Shown here: positions 25,692 through 34,539 of the stretch, one piece after another
Position numbering within the stretch: the first letter of the stretch is position 1
Layout of the letters: every line of letters starts with the position of its first letter
From: Apoda limacodes
Lineage: Eukaryota > Arthropoda > Insecta > Lepidoptera > Limacodidae
DNA length: 64,000 nt
Reading direction: 5' to 3'
Assembly: GCA_946406115.1 (NCBI GenBank)
Contig: OX291552.1
Location: 8,247,336 to 8,311,335 of the forward strand
Notes under the pieces: model-generated
The model's database searches: none
Seen by the model: the letters and a program-made list of their open reading frames with translations, nothing else
Told to the model about the DNA's origin: nothing
Position numbers and translations under genes: made by a program

Positions 25692-28600
25692 TATAAATAA
25701 AAAAAAATATATTTGTATATGATATTTATTTTTATATAGTTATATAAAAATAAACATCATATAAACACAATAAAAGCGTAATTATATGTGTATAAATATA
25801 TACCTATACACATATATCGGTCGCATCAGCAAAATCGGTCCAGCTGTTTGTTTTTTATCGCTAAAAAACTGTTTTTAAGACGCACAGAATAACTATCATA
25901 TTTTTAATGGAAGCCAAATACCATAAAATATTAATAAGTGCGTGTAACAGTGTAACAATGTAGGCAGTTAGGTAATGTACAGCTACGTTCAACAAAATAT
26001 TGATTAGGTAACTAACTAATAAAAGTACCGAAATTGCTCTAACGAAAATATAAACTGTATTTAGGGACAGACCTCACTTTTAAAACTATTGTCCCCATAC
26101 ATCCACACAGGTCGCGGTTAATTTATCAACTGCAAAAAATATATAATCGTAAAATACAAAATAATTTTGTGATGTAAATACAAATTTTGGATTTTGGATT
26201 TTTTTTCGTTACTCTCTATGGCATTGCTTTTTGCCTCATTTTATGATTCTTGGTCAACGGGAAGTACCCTATAGCTTGTTTAGAAGTTTGATATTTACAA
26301 CTCTAAAAGGGATGCAATGGAACTGTGTACTTAATATTAATTTCTGCTTGATACCTCCACGCGCTGACAGACGTACGAACAAAAGAGTGATCCTATAAGG
26401 GTTCCGTTTTTTCTATTGAGGTACGGAACCTTAAAAACGGTAACATTATACGAGCCTTGACATTTTATGCTGACTCTCTTTGATGTGGCGCATTAAGAAT
26501 TTCATACAGTGTGTCAATAGCTTTAATTCTAAATCCAATAATAATTGTTATAATAACTGATGCTTTGGAACGCGTTTGGAAAAAAACAGAATACATTTCC
26601 TTCTCTATCAGAAAGTGTCCAAATAAACATTTACATTAAAACCAAATCCGCTTACCTTGTGTGTGCTTTTTCTCATATTTATTATAATTGCCCTTCCATA
26701 GCCAAAACGAATACCACAGTCTAAATATTAATTTCATTCGTCGGCTCCGTGGCTCTATGGGTACTGACCCGACTCGAATAGAGGGGCGTAGGATCGATTC
26801 CCGCACAAGACAAATATTAATTATTGGTGTTTGTCTTGAGAAAGGGTGTTTTCTATGTAAAATATGTATTTATTTACAACTATATATATATATATATATA
26901 TGTATTTTCATCCGTTGCCTGATATCCGTAGCACAAGCTTCAAAAAATATCATTTATCTATTTATTTTCATAACTTTAGTCATTCTTCTTCAAATTTCAA
27001 GGCTTTAAGGATCCAGTCAGATATGTCAGACAACATATGATACGGTATGCGACGATACAATCTACCAGCTCGCCTGCTTGAAACAATCTAAAACTCCCGT
27101 TGGTCCGGAGACTGCTGAAGACAGTTTGCAAATCAGGCAAATGACAATCTAAGATGAGAAACTGTATCTGAAGAGAAGGAAAGCATACCGTGAGTGACCC
27201 TGAACGCAGATGAGATCATTCTCATAAAGGAAGAGGAAGGTGTTAAGTTGGGTCACAGCTAACAACGCTCTGCTGCTAAATTATTTCCGCCTTTGTCAGA
27301 AACAACGAATCATACAAAAAATATTCTAAAGTGTCTGTAGTACAAATTACGTAATGGGGTTTTTAGGGGGAAAGAAAACTCTAAAACAAGGAAATAACAA
27401 CTGAATTAAGATATTTGAAGAGATATAGAGATATAAAATATGGTAACTTGCCCTGTAAACACGTCGAGTTGAGGTCCGAAATATGGTTTCTAGATTCTGC
27501 CTGGAAACAAACTTTAGCATCACAAACAAACGCGACGGAAGTTTTTATTAGCTGAAATGCTTGGAGTACAAGTGGACCATCCCATTTAGTTGTATATGCG
27601 AAACAGTATGTATTTATTATGTGTCATACATTAATAATCATGTTTATGTATCTATTATAATATATATATATTATAATATATATTATAATATTTAATTAAT
27701 AAGTAGTATTTGGTTAATAAATATGCATAGAAAATATTCTAAAAAACCGGCTCAGTGCGTGTAGCACACGAATTAAATAAGGGTTCCATAGAATACGATT
27801 TATTGCTTATAGCTAAAAAGGTTGGCAAATGATTTTTTTAAATAAATTTTCCTTTAAAGGTTAAATACGCGGTTAAAAAGAGGAGGACACAAATTTTTAA
27901 ACTTTAGCTGCCAATCAGTTGCAAAAGTTACTTAATTTCTTCTTCAAATGCATTCCGGAAGCCCTATCCAACAATACAATATACAGATGGGGTGCTCGAA
28001 AAATCCCTAAAATGTTTTTTTCCCAGTTGCCGTATCTGTATGGTCTACAAAAGACACTTTTTACAAAAATTTCATTAGAATTAATGTCAATACAAAAGAA
28101 TTATAAGGCCGTGACATACGGACGGACTTCATGACGAAACCCTAAAAACACATAACGTGAATCTGCTAAAACTGCAAGATTCGAAAGCAAATACAAAATA
28201 ATAACAAACTTACTGTTATGTAGCTATATTTGTACATGGTATCACACATCCTTCCGTTGATAGATATTGTATTATCGCTGAATGTCAACGTTTAAACGAA
28301 ATATTGGCCAAGTTTCCAATGCAATGACAGTAATATCACTAAGTAAGGATTAGATCTTAAAGAGGATACGATTTGCGGCGCCTTCATTTGATGGATACAT
28401 TCAAAAGAATCTTCATTTGTTTTTGGCATTTACTGATCAATTACTGTGAAATTTCGTAGTCATAATCCTAAGCAGAATACCTATGTCTGTGGTTTTCCAA
28501 AATCTTGTAAAATTTTTTTACTAACTAGAAATATTTTATGAAACCATTTGTATTAAAAACTAGAATCCTGTATAACTTTTAAGCTTCAAAATTTAATAGA

Positions 28601-31027
28601 AAACTGGTATACTGCAGACCTAGATATTTAATACAAGATCATGTCTTAAAAATTTCGTGGTGTTTGATCAGCAAGTGTCAAAAATAAGTGAGAAATTCGT
28701 TTGTCTGAAGCACGCTGAGAGGCACTCCGATTCGTATACTCTTAATACAAATTTCTTTTCATAAATATGCTAAGATATGCGACCATATCTTGCACAAGCT
28801 TCTTTGGGATAAATCGTACTTACAGTACAGTATCAGAGAGCGACCCGCAATGTTTTATATTTAACCACTCGAGCGCTAAATCGGTCAAATATGAAAATGG
28901 AATTAACTTTTTTAAACTCGAACATTGATAACTTAAGAGATCAAGCTCATCAAGTTTTATTTTAATTTCAGACTGGCATAACAAAAAGAATGCGCCATTA
29001 AATTAATTTAAAAAAGTAAAAACAGAAATCGACATTTGAACGCGGCGAATTTGCGGCTAAATTACCTGAACTATTTTTATTATTCTCTATACAGTTGTCA
29101 ATATAATTAGTTTTTTTACAGGCATGTTTGAGAAAAGCACTATACAATCTAAAAACGGCAAAAAAATGAAGTTTGTTGTATGAGAGCCCCCCTTAAATAT
29201 TTGTTTACACTAGTCATGCTCTGAAACAACCTTGATGCATAGTCAAAAATAGGGTTGAAACGTAGTGAAAGGGTTCGTGTTTGCAGAGATTATTATTTTC
29301 TTGCCTGTTTAGAGGAAAATAAAAACAAAAAGCACTTTCTATTTAAAAGCTGACGAAACAATTAAATAGCTTCTTTTTATTTGGTACAGTGCCATCTGTG
29401 ATTATAAAAGCGAACCAATTTCACTTTTTTTTTTGTTTTTTATTTCTAACTAATGTCTGCTGTTGTTGGCCTGTACAACAACACGCGGACTAACTTTTGC
29501 TGCGGTGCTGCTTGCACTCTTCTGTGAAAAGTCGGGGTGGTTTGCGCAAGGGTGTCCTAGACACGAACCTCGGCTTGGGCAACCGCTCTTAGAAACTAAA
29601 ATTTGTATCTAACTTAAATTTATCGCCGTTTCGGAAAATAGTAAAGGCGTTCTGAAGAGAAGAAACGGCAAGAAACTCTTCAGCCCTCGCCTATTATTAT
29701 TTTAATCTAACTAGTCGAAGCGCCCGGGTATATTAGTGAACCTAGTATACCCGCGCGCTCGAGTGTGTGTGTATGTGTGAAAACTAAACTGTCTAATGTT
29801 CCGTCGTATTCTGTATATATTTGTATAATCTGTGTTCGCGGACGCGAGCGCGGAAGGCGCTTGAGCTTTGAGCCTGCTGGTTATCTCATCGTCAGAATCT
29901 GTTATAACGTGCCTCGGATATCTAAATGGTCCTAAGGCCCCTCTATTGGGGGCATAGTTAGCAGATTGCCTAATTAGGGGATTGGGGTGGAGGGCTGCCG
30001 ACTCAAAGTAGCGTTTAGACGCATCCTTGATGAAGGCTTTTATGGTCGGAAGCTCGAAATCACTATGGAGATCGATGTTACGCATATAGTATACTCATAC
30101 AAAACAAACATACATTGCAAGTTAAATAAAAGCTTTTAAAAAAATCGGCCTAGTGCAAGTCGGACTCGCACACGAAGGGTTCCGTACCATTATCTACAAA
30201 AACGAGCAAAAAAATCACGTATGTTGTATGGGAGCCCCCTTAAATATTTCGTTTTCAAAGTTCGTTTTCGTTTTTAAGTAGTTGTTGTTATAGCGTCAAC
30301 AGAAATACATCTTCTGTGAAAATTTCAACTGTCTAACTATAACGGTTCATGAGATACAGCCTGGTGACAGACGGACAGACGGACAGACGGACGGACGGAC
30401 GGTCGGACAGCGAAGCCTTAGTAATAGGGTTCCTAATTACCTTTCAGGTACGGAACCCTAAAAAGGACAAAAAATTATGAGCTCGGCGTTTTGAACTCAA
30501 ACGATTCTGGTTAGCCATAATTTCTTAATATTTTGCAAAGTCACCGAAATTTCTTGTATGGAGCAACTTTAAAAAGTTTTTTTTATTTAAAAAAAATTAG
30601 AAACCAAGCTCAATAAATGTCAAAGCAAAGCTAAAAATTTAGTAATTACTTAAAAATATGTTTTATTTAAAAAAAATTTTTTTTTGTTACTCACCTCAGT
30701 CAAATAATTGTTAAACAAATAGTCATCTTCAGCATAAACTTTAAAGGATAGATCTATATCGAATTGCACTGATGAAAATTCAAATACGTATTTTACCCTC
30801 TTATTAGTAACGTATAGATCACTGTCATAAATAGGAAAATCTGAGAAATCAAAGTATTTACCAATGTCTTCACAAACTGTGATGTTTTCATATTCTTTAA
30901 AATATAACTTAAATTCACAACATTTAGATAATGGTATTTTTTCGAAAATAAATTCTTCCAGGTTATGTGTTTTAAAAGAGAAACACAAATTGACCAGCGT
31001 TAATCCTAGTATTAAACTCAGCTTCAT
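12645..31027 (-). CDS. Methuselah-family G-protein-coupled receptor, 8 coding exons
   Basis: Coding exons, in reading order, are 31027-30695, 20921-20723, 20237-20049, 19161-19083, 16807-16629, 14878-14710, 13387-13205 and 12786-12645. Every intron starts GT and ends AG, and every split codon joins in frame. They total 1,473 nt for 490 residues, the usual length for this family. The protein has a signal peptide (MKLSLILGLTLVNLCFS), an ectodomain of about 160 residues with Cys pairs, and a seven-helix class-B-like bundle. Family hallmarks include FFWMHVMSFDIWWTFR in helix 3, MYGLYAWGVPFIITV in helix 4 and RFMVYVKLSVIMGVSW in helix 6. It acts at the cell surface as a peptide-type receptor. Known relatives affect stress response and lifespan in flies, but the ligand here cannot be told. 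An alternative first exon lies at 40.8-41.1 kb. Several introns carry transposon remnants. Confidence 0.93.
13205..13387 (-). CDS. Methuselah-like receptor, exon 7 (helices 6 and 7)
   Basis: The exon lies between the acceptor TTGGTTTCAG and the donor GTAAGT. It encodes FMVYVKLSVIMGVSWVLEIV (helix 6), a short outer loop and DAYHALIGLIIFLIFICKRK (helix 7), then a basic membrane-proximal stretch. The first Arg of the family motif is a codon split with exon 6. Confidence 0.93.
14149..14373 (-). pseudogene. LINE reverse transcriptase fragment in receptor intron
   Basis: A single minus-strand frame reads LGFLLRNCKDFKKPNIKIVL and then FNSLVRSNLEFCCVV. This matches the region after the catalytic core of many LINE reverse transcriptases (the pattern RSNLEFCCVVW). 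It is cut off at both sides. It lies in the intron between receptor exons 6 and 7, in the same orientation as the gene. Confidence 0.7.
14710..14878 (-). CDS. Methuselah-like receptor, exon 6 (helix 5 and third inner loop)
   Basis: The acceptor is TTTATTTGCAG and the donor GGTAACA. The exon encodes DGEKLLYLYVPMLILILCNW (helix 5 and its approach), continues IFFGMTAFNVWRLSRNTG, and ends in a small Ala/Arg-rich third inner loop (AAAGRPADHRSQRN). The leading Asp codon is shared with exon 5. Confidence 0.93.
15131..15400 (+). mobile_element. SINE-like repeat with tRNA-type promoter box
   Basis: A box-B-like motif (GGTTCAAACCCGGCATGTGC) is followed by a body typical of a common moth repeat: TTTCGGTGAAAAAAAACATCG, a match for the phrase usually reading GGTGAAGGAAAACATCGTGAG, then AGGAAACCGTCAT, and near the end CCACGCGGGGCCCACGTGTGG. 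It does not form a full tRNA. It lies in the intron between receptor exons 5 and 6. Confidence 0.6.
15680..16115 (-). repeat. Dispersed repeat, GGCCAAGTGCGAGTCGG family
   Basis: On the minus strand the copy starts AAATCGGCCAAGTGCGAGTC. It carries the phrase GTATGGGAGCCCCCTTAAAT twice and a GACGGACAGACGAACCGACA-like tract, and ends near AGCCCTAAAAAA. The 30.1-kb copy in the opposite orientation has the same order of blocks. Confidence 0.65.
16629..16807 (-). CDS. Methuselah-like receptor, exon 5 (helix 4 and second outer loop)
   Basis: The acceptor is TTTATTATTTCAG and the donor CAGGTACTT. The exon encodes GYAKARPIHRRGERFKFAMY, then GLYAWGVPFIITVAMRFLY and DADLRHIPWFVKPNIECFLA. Tyr-Ala-Trp-Gly-x-Pro in helix 4 and the Cys in the second outer loop (partner of the helix-3 Cys in this fold) are family features. 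Confidence 0.93.
17098..17437. mobile_element. Foldback MITE with TTAA target sites (piggyBac-like)
   Basis: The ends GGGGCTGCGATAAGTG and CACTTATCTTAGGGCC are inverted copies. The similarity continues inward for well over 100 bp: AAGTGCTCAAATTAAAAGTT is mirrored by AACTTTTAATTCGAGCACTT. TTAA occurs at both outer borders (17098-17101 and 17434-17437), the target of piggyBac-type elements. It is non-coding and lies in the intron between receptor exons 4 and 5. Confidence 0.8.
17438..19082. other. Intron sequence, nothing recognised
   Basis: This is the rest of the receptor intron between exons 4 and 5. It is AT-rich, without coding potential, RNA genes or elements whose ends I can define. Confidence 0.45.
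19083..19161 (-). CDS. Methuselah-like receptor, exon 4 (helix 3)
   Basis: A short 79-bp exon between the acceptor TTTTTATTACAG and the donor AGGTAAGT. It encodes LSIYFSLLSSFFWMHVMSFD and IWWTF, with split Thr and Arg codons at its borders. The motif FFWMHVMSFDIWWTFR, completed by exon 5, is the clearest Methuselah-family signature in the window. Confidence 0.95.
19500..19880 (+). repeat. Tandem 126-bp duplication beside a CTAGCTGACCCGG repeat
   Basis: A CTAGCTGACCCGG motif lies at 19518-19530. Downstream, the phrase CGGCGTGTGCATAACAACTT at 19602 recurs as CGGCGTGTGTATAACAACTT at 19728. Both are followed by ATTACAATCGGTTTACCCTT and GCGCGAGTYCGACTCGCACT. The 126-bp offset indicates a recent local duplication inside a dispersed repeat. 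Confidence 0.7.
20049..20237 (-). CDS. Methuselah-like receptor, exon 3 (helices 1 and 2)
   Basis: The acceptor is TTTGTTTTCAG and the donor AAGTAAGTAT. The exon encodes LFVSCFFLLITLGVYCILPE (helix 1), LRNLCGMILMAYVFTLLVGY (start of helix 2) and a following stretch with LEELTCLNL. Phases fit exon 2 (split Ala) and exon 4 (split Thr). Confidence 0.95.
20325..20640 (+). pseudogene. RTE-like LINE C-terminal fragment
   Basis: Broken frames read KLKWQRARHIA and, after a gap, RPPKRWTDN-like words. These match the end of RTE-type endonuclease/reverse transcriptases, whose tail usually reads KWRWAGH followed by PPTRWTDDL. A better-kept copy of the same tail lies at 39.7 kb. It lies in the intron between receptor exons 2 and 3, antisense to the gene. 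Confidence 0.5.
20723..20921 (-). CDS. Methuselah-like receptor, exon 2 (membrane-proximal ectodomain)
   Basis: The acceptor is ATATTTTTACAG and the donor TTGGTAAGAA. The exon starts in phase 0 and encodes NGILYLEKPNSFDRWTPRDN, QHFCIDYEVRGEGENMTYRP and AFWVVFKDLEPEDLEEHQEW. The GILYL and FCIDY pieces are the usual end of a Methuselah ectodomain. Because the exon starts in phase 0, it can follow either of the two first exons. Confidence 0.93.
21170..21400 (+). repeat. Dispersed repeat starting CTAGCTGTCCCGGCGAACG
   Basis: The copy begins CTAGCTGTCCCGGCGAACGT and runs through GTTTGATCAAAATCGGTTCA to GTAGTTTAGGAGTCCATTGA and a run near ATTTATATATATTAAGATTG. This is a common moth repeat tail. 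It lies in receptor intron 1. Confidence 0.55.
21515..22290. mobile_element. ACCGACTTC-end family copy, complex
   Basis: The left part has TTTTTATGTATGTTCCCCCA and the central inverted repeat AATCTGACCTGACTTACAG against TTTAATTCAGATCAGG. The right end reads GAATTGAGAACCTCCTTCTT and then TTTTGAAGTCAGTTAAAA, which is the reverse complement of the usual left end. Two copies or an internal rearrangement may be joined here. Confidence 0.55.
22485..23120 (+). repeat. Dispersed repeat, GGCCAAGTGCGAGTCGG family, long form
   Basis: It starts near AATCGGCCGAGTGCCAGTCA and ends TACGGAACCCTAAAAA. Internal landmarks are GAATGAAAGGTAAATTGCGG, a G run before GACACATTTTACCACTTTG, and CGGTTCACAGAATACATCTA (twice), then a GACAGACAGACAGACATGACG tract. 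The 61.5-62.1 kb copy has the same blocks in the opposite direction. Open frames inside are by-products. Confidence 0.7.
23140..23585 (+). repeat. Dispersed GGTTCCGTA-type repeat, partial
   Basis: Landmarks are GTGAAATTTCATGATTCCTA, GGGCAACGGGAAGTACTCCT, a GACAAACAGAGAGACGGACA tract and the end GTACGGAACCCTAAAAAA. The same blocks recur at 26.1-26.4, 37.4-37.7 and 62.4-62.7 kb. Confidence 0.6.
24105..24175 (+). repeat. GGGGGCATGGTAGTGCCCCC hairpin repeat
   Basis: GGGGGCATGGTAGTGCCCCC forms a short hairpin, followed by AGCCAAGCGAAGCGCAAGGG and CACTACCTACCTTTTCTC. I recall this as a dispersed moth sequence. It lies in receptor intron 1. Confidence 0.5.
25655..25690. repeat. (TA)n microsatellite
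   Basis: About 15 perfect TA dinucleotides lie inside a wider AT-rich, partly palindromic segment (to about 25,830). Confidence 0.9.
26100..26440 (+). repeat. Dispersed GGTTCCGTA-type repeat, partial
   Basis: Landmarks are TTTTATGATTCTTGGTCAAC, GGGAAGTACCCTATAGCTTG, GACAGACGTACGAACAAAAG and the end GGTTCCGTTTTTTC then GGTACGGAACC. It matches the block order of the 23.1-kb copy. Confidence 0.6.
26735..26830 (+). mobile_element. tRNA-derived SINE head
   Basis: CGGCTCCGTGGCTCTATGGG resembles a tRNA A box region and GGATCGATTCCCGCACAAGA a B box, spaced as in tRNA-derived SINEs of moths. The stretch after it reads GGTGTTTGTCTTGAG and runs to a (TA)n tract at 26,881-26,902. It is too diverged to be a working tRNA gene. 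It lies in receptor intron 1. Confidence 0.62.
27750..28150 (+). repeat. Dispersed repeat with GGTTCCATAGAATACG start
   Basis: A diverged relative of the long GGCCAAGTGCGAG family: GGCTCAGTGCGTGTAGCACA near the left, and ACATACGGACGGACTTCATG then AAACCCTAAAAA at the right. Confidence 0.45.
28770..29155 (+). repeat. Dispersed ~380-bp repeat, copy 1
   Basis: From ATATGCGACCATATCTTGCA to CATGTTTGAGAAAAGCACTA. Shared blocks with 51.40-51.78 kb are TTTGGGATAAATCG, GCAATGTTTTA, AACATTGATAACT, CTCATCAAGTTTTATT and TTGTCAATATAATTAGTTT. It does not code. Its class is unknown. Confidence 0.68.
29711..30085 (-). pseudogene. LINE ORF2 C-terminus (Jockey-like), 5'-truncated
   Basis: A minus-strand frame reads MRNIDLHSDFELPTIKAFIK, then DASKRYFESAALHPNPLIRQ and GPFRYPRHVITDSDDEIT. 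This is the usual tail of Jockey-type reverse transcriptases (LHxDL-LPTI-F-KDAS--F--A--HPNPL). Downstream on the same strand, to about 29,590, lies the 3'-end phrase GAAGAGAAGAAACGGCAAGA read in reverse. The rest of the element is missing, as expected for 5' truncation during insertion. Confidence 0.82.
30140..30470 (+). repeat. Dispersed repeat, GGCCAAGTGCGAGTCGG family, short form
   Basis: The copy runs from AAAATCGGCCTAGTGCAAGT, through TGTATGGGAGCCCCCTTAAA and a GACGGACAGACGGACAGACG tract, to GGTACGGAACCCTAAAAA. It is the opposite-strand counterpart of the 15.7-16.1 kb copy. Confidence 0.7.
30695..31027 (-). CDS. Methuselah-like receptor, exon 1b (signal peptide and ectodomain)
   Basis: The exon starts at ATG 31025-31027 and ends at ACT GAG with donor GTGAGT, phase 0, 111 residues. 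The signal peptide is MKLSLILGLTLVNLCFS. The mature part has SKCCEFKLYFKEYENITVCE, with three Cys and an Asn-Ile-Thr glycosylation site, then DFSDFPIYDSDLYV and the end AEDDYLFNNYLTE. It aligns along its whole length with the exon at 40.8-41.1 kb. The upstream minus-strand DNA is AT-rich, with a TATATAA-like run about 45 bp before ATG that could be a promoter element. Confidence 0.88.
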
Positions 31028-31067
31028 TGTTAAGTCAAATATTTACATTTATTATAAAATTATATAA

Positions 31068-32029
31068 ACAAACAAACGGTATAAGTATGGTGTTCTATAT
31101 GTATCAGGGAACTAAATTGTTATTGTTAAGAATACGTACGGGAAAATCTGCTAGAAGGAGGTACTTAGGTACTACGGCCAACTTAAGGGTAAGCATGCTT
31201 TGAGAATTACGTCTTTAATATTATTCTCTGTTGTATTTAACTTATGCCTGAACGCTCATCGACATGGGCCAAGTTTAACATTTGAAATAACAAAAATTAA
31301 AAATAAGACACCTGACTGTAAAAACATTAAGAACTAAAAGAAAAGAAATAAGTGCACCTAAAACATACAAAATATTTAACTTGCAGCTCTTATTATTTTT
31401 TTTACCTTCCTTTAGACTCGCGCTTGACTATTTTATGTACTACTACTACTACTACTACTACTATTACTACTATAACACTCGGGAGACGATTATCTGACAA
31501 TTATTGAGTTACATGAAATAAATTGTTTAGATTTATAGTTTCCGAAGTGCCTTTGAAAACTTATTCGTAATAACCTATTTCGGCATGTGAATCATAAATA
31601 GCTACCTATTATGTATGTGATTTAGCTTCCTCTTAAACGATAGCCACGTTTGCGACATAATTCATGTGAGTACCCAATAATACTGTAGCTACCATAGATA
31701 TAGAATGTACAAGATCAACCATGCCAAATGAAAAACGAAAAAGAAAAAAAATTGCAAATGAGTGAGTGGAATAGTGTTGTCAAACAACACTATCGATAAT
31801 TTTACCTGCATAAAATTATTGCAAACTAGCGCGCTGGTGAAATTAAATATTACCTATGTCGCGGTTACACTCGCGCCACGCAGCCTCGGAACGTGTTGTC
31901 GGACAAAGCAAACTGTTTACACGCTTGTGCTCGTACATGTGCCCAATAACATAGCGTTGAATGTAAGAGTGTAAACATACCATTAGAACCTAAACTATTA
32001 GGACTATAATCACGTCTTATAGTATATTT
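31068..32029. other. Non-coding stretch with a (TAC)n run
   Basis: Holds a (TAC)n microsatellite (31,438-31,471) and a 21-bp hairpin at 31,773-31,793 (AGTGTTGT then ACAACACT). No exon or element is recognised. Confidence 0.5.
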
Positions 32030-33420
32030 AAAAATTTAATCACTTTCTTCTTAAGGAACCCCATATCGTAGGCCCTCGAGAAAACCTCAGCAGGGAGCTT
32101 ATTCCACAACTTAAGCATTCGCGGGAGTAAGTTCCTCTCAAACCGCACTGTTTGTGACCACTTAGGTTACGAACAGCATGAATTCATTGTCGATGGCGAG
32201 CGGAGCGATGGTAGAAAGTAGCTGTGGAAATTATTTCAAACAATTCCTCAAAACACAGAACATATTATACAAGCGGTATAACACACACAGGGAGGCAAAA
32301 TCTCTCCTCAGACTTAAAGGTTCGATACGACTTGTGAGTTTGGGAATTAAAAGAGCTAAGCTGGTATCCAGGTGCACTTTGCTTTGAGGTGAAGCATTGC
32401 TCTGTTGAGTACTCCTGGTTTCTTGGACCCCAGCTTCACCTTGGTTTCCAAATGGTCGCGAAATTGGATATAGCTGGAGATGTCAACACCAAAGATCCCA
32501 ATACACTTGGAGATGATAAGTGCAGTGTTCTGGAATTGTAGGACCACAGTAAATGGGATTTTTTTAGTAGTGAACGCGCAGACTAGTGTCTTTATCGGGT
32601 TGAATCCTGAAACGCTTAACGCCCGCCGGACCTCCCACTGTGTTATGGAGATTTCTGGAATAGTCTTACCGCATGGTGGTACAGCTCCTTCGTTATTGAT
32701 ATTCAATTTTGAGGCAATGAGACTGCCAAGTAAATCGGCTTTCTCTCTAGCACTATGGGAGAATCGGTTTTGCGCTGTGGTGGAAACGACCACTGACAAT
32801 AGTTTCCCGTGGCAGCTTAACAAGCGACCAAAAAGCACGATTCCGAGAGGGATAGCTTGCAAGTCGCCCACCTATTTTGCCGATGAATTGGAACTTAGCT
32901 CTGGCGGTTACTTTCTTACTGAACCTCGAGGCTGCATTTAATTTGCGTTTTAACTCAGACGTATTCAGATCCTTATTGATCGAACCGTGGTCCAAGCCTC
33001 ATATGCAGTTTGCTTGAGAATTTTAGCTTCTTTACAAGACCTATTAAACCACGGTCTTTTTTTGACATCGGCAGCTACTCGAGGGTTAGAAATGTAACAT
33101 TCCATGCCAGCGAAGATTGTCTCAGTGACTGCGGCTGCTCAGATGTCAGGATCTTCCGAGCTGAAGCAGAGCTGCCTCCACGGGTACGATGCATAAAAAT
33201 CCCGCAATCCATCACAATCTGCTGACTTATAATGCCACACACAACGCCAATTAATTGGCGTAGAGGAAACGGTTAGTGTGCATGAGACTTGATTCCGGGC
33301 GAGAGAGTGGTCAAATAGCCAAGAGGCGCATCCACTGAGACGGAATATCAGTTCGGACGTGTAGTTAGCACTCCTAGCCTCTATATCAGGTATGCTCGTT
33401 GGAGAAAGTCCAAGTGGAGA
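32030..33420 (-). pseudogene. Jockey/CR1-like LINE with deleted RT core
   Basis: Minus-strand frames give, in order, an endonuclease C-terminal part (words like LRDFYASYPWRQLCFSSED and FAGMECY), then ELKRKLNAASRFSKKVTARA, GKIGGRLASYPSRNRAFWSL, and EKADLLGSLIASKLNINNEG. Next come ISITQWEVRRALS, and directly after it NPIKTLVCAFTTKKIPF and GIFGVDISSYIQFRDHLETK. The C-terminal tail with FYHRSARH-like words extends to 32,030. The segment expected between RRAL and NPIKT, which carries the catalytic aspartates, is missing, so this is an internal-deletion relic. It lies between the two receptor first exons, with stops and frameshifts throughout. Confidence 0.85.
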
Positions 33421-33849
33421 GAATTTTGTTTGAGTAATTGTAAAGAATAAAAACCAAATTTAATTGATACGTCTCAATTTTGTTTTTATTGAAAGTATCT
33501 AAATTTAACAAATTTAACATTATTTAGTAATAATACTAAAAGTAAAGGACTATTAAATATAGAAACTATTTGTAAGTAGACTTCTGGTGAACAAAACACC
33601 GTCATAAAAACCAAGTATTTTATATTATTTTTCATCATTCAACCTCTTACAATTCACCCCCACCGTGCGCGTAATACATATTGCATTTCATACGAATTCT
33701 TTAAATGTGGCTCGAACGGCGCGTACGATGCGGACAAATGTCCGATCACCTTTGGATGGCTATGGATAATTATCTTATTAATATTCTATACATGTATAAT
33801 TACATATATCGATACTGAAGCCGTCGGTCGCCACCTTGTCAAGCTCTAT

Positions 33850-34485
33850 GGTAACTTAATGTCTACATATTTTACGCAAAATACTCTCCAAATCCTCATT
33901 CAACAACGAAATAATGGTACTCAGTAAATATAGACAAAAAAAATGCAAGCTATGATTTAAATTATTTTTTATTTCGTAAAATTCTCAACTAAAACTGATA
34001 AAATATGCATATGACAACAATGCAGTAAAATTATCATAATTTACCTGTGAAATGAGTACTTATTCGAATTATTATCTGTTCTGACTTCACATTTACTCAC
34101 AGCACAATGTTAATACAGGATTACTTAAAAAAAATCCATTCGCCTTAAGAGAAACGCTATGTTCTCTTGTGGTCATATAATTTTATACTTTTTTTATCAT
34201 AATTTTAATGAACGTGTTTCTATTTATGCCACAGTTAGAGCTTCTCACAGACTTTATTATATATACGCATGACGTCAGCGCTATGCCAATCTCTATCGTA
34301 ACTGAACGATTATATATTTTACACAAAATATCCTCCAAATCTTGATTTAGCAACGAAATATGGTATAAAGTCTATAGATAAACATGTAAACTACGATTGA
34401 AATCGTTTTTTTCGTTGATTTTTCATCTGTATTAGATAAAATATTGAATCAACAATGCAGTAATTTTGACTATTCCGTCTTGCAA
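33850..34485. repeat. Diverged direct repeat of ~200 bp
   Basis: About 33,850-34,050 and 34,298-34,485 share, in order, GTAACT, ATATTTTAC, CAAAAT, CTCCAAATC, CAACGAAAT, GATAAAATAT and CAACAATGCAGTAA. The two copies are separated by unrelated DNA. They code for nothing obvious. Confidence 0.65.
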
Positions 34486-34539
34486 ATAAACATTGGCTCA
34501 CACTAAAAGACAGATTTTGTATCTAAAAAAAAAAAAAAA

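Noticed and set aside
26735..26810. Candidate tRNA gene
   Set aside because: A and B box-like motifs are present but the stems do not form a cloverleaf and repeat-like sequence follows, so it is called a SINE head.
30864..31067. Plus-strand 67-codon frame over the receptor first exon
   Set aside because: Antisense shadow of exon 1b, which has a signal peptide, a donor site and homology to exon 1a.
31773..31793. AGTGTTGT/ACAACACT perfect small hairpin
   Set aside because: Only 21 bp and no neighbouring gene that it could control. It is too short to separate from chance.
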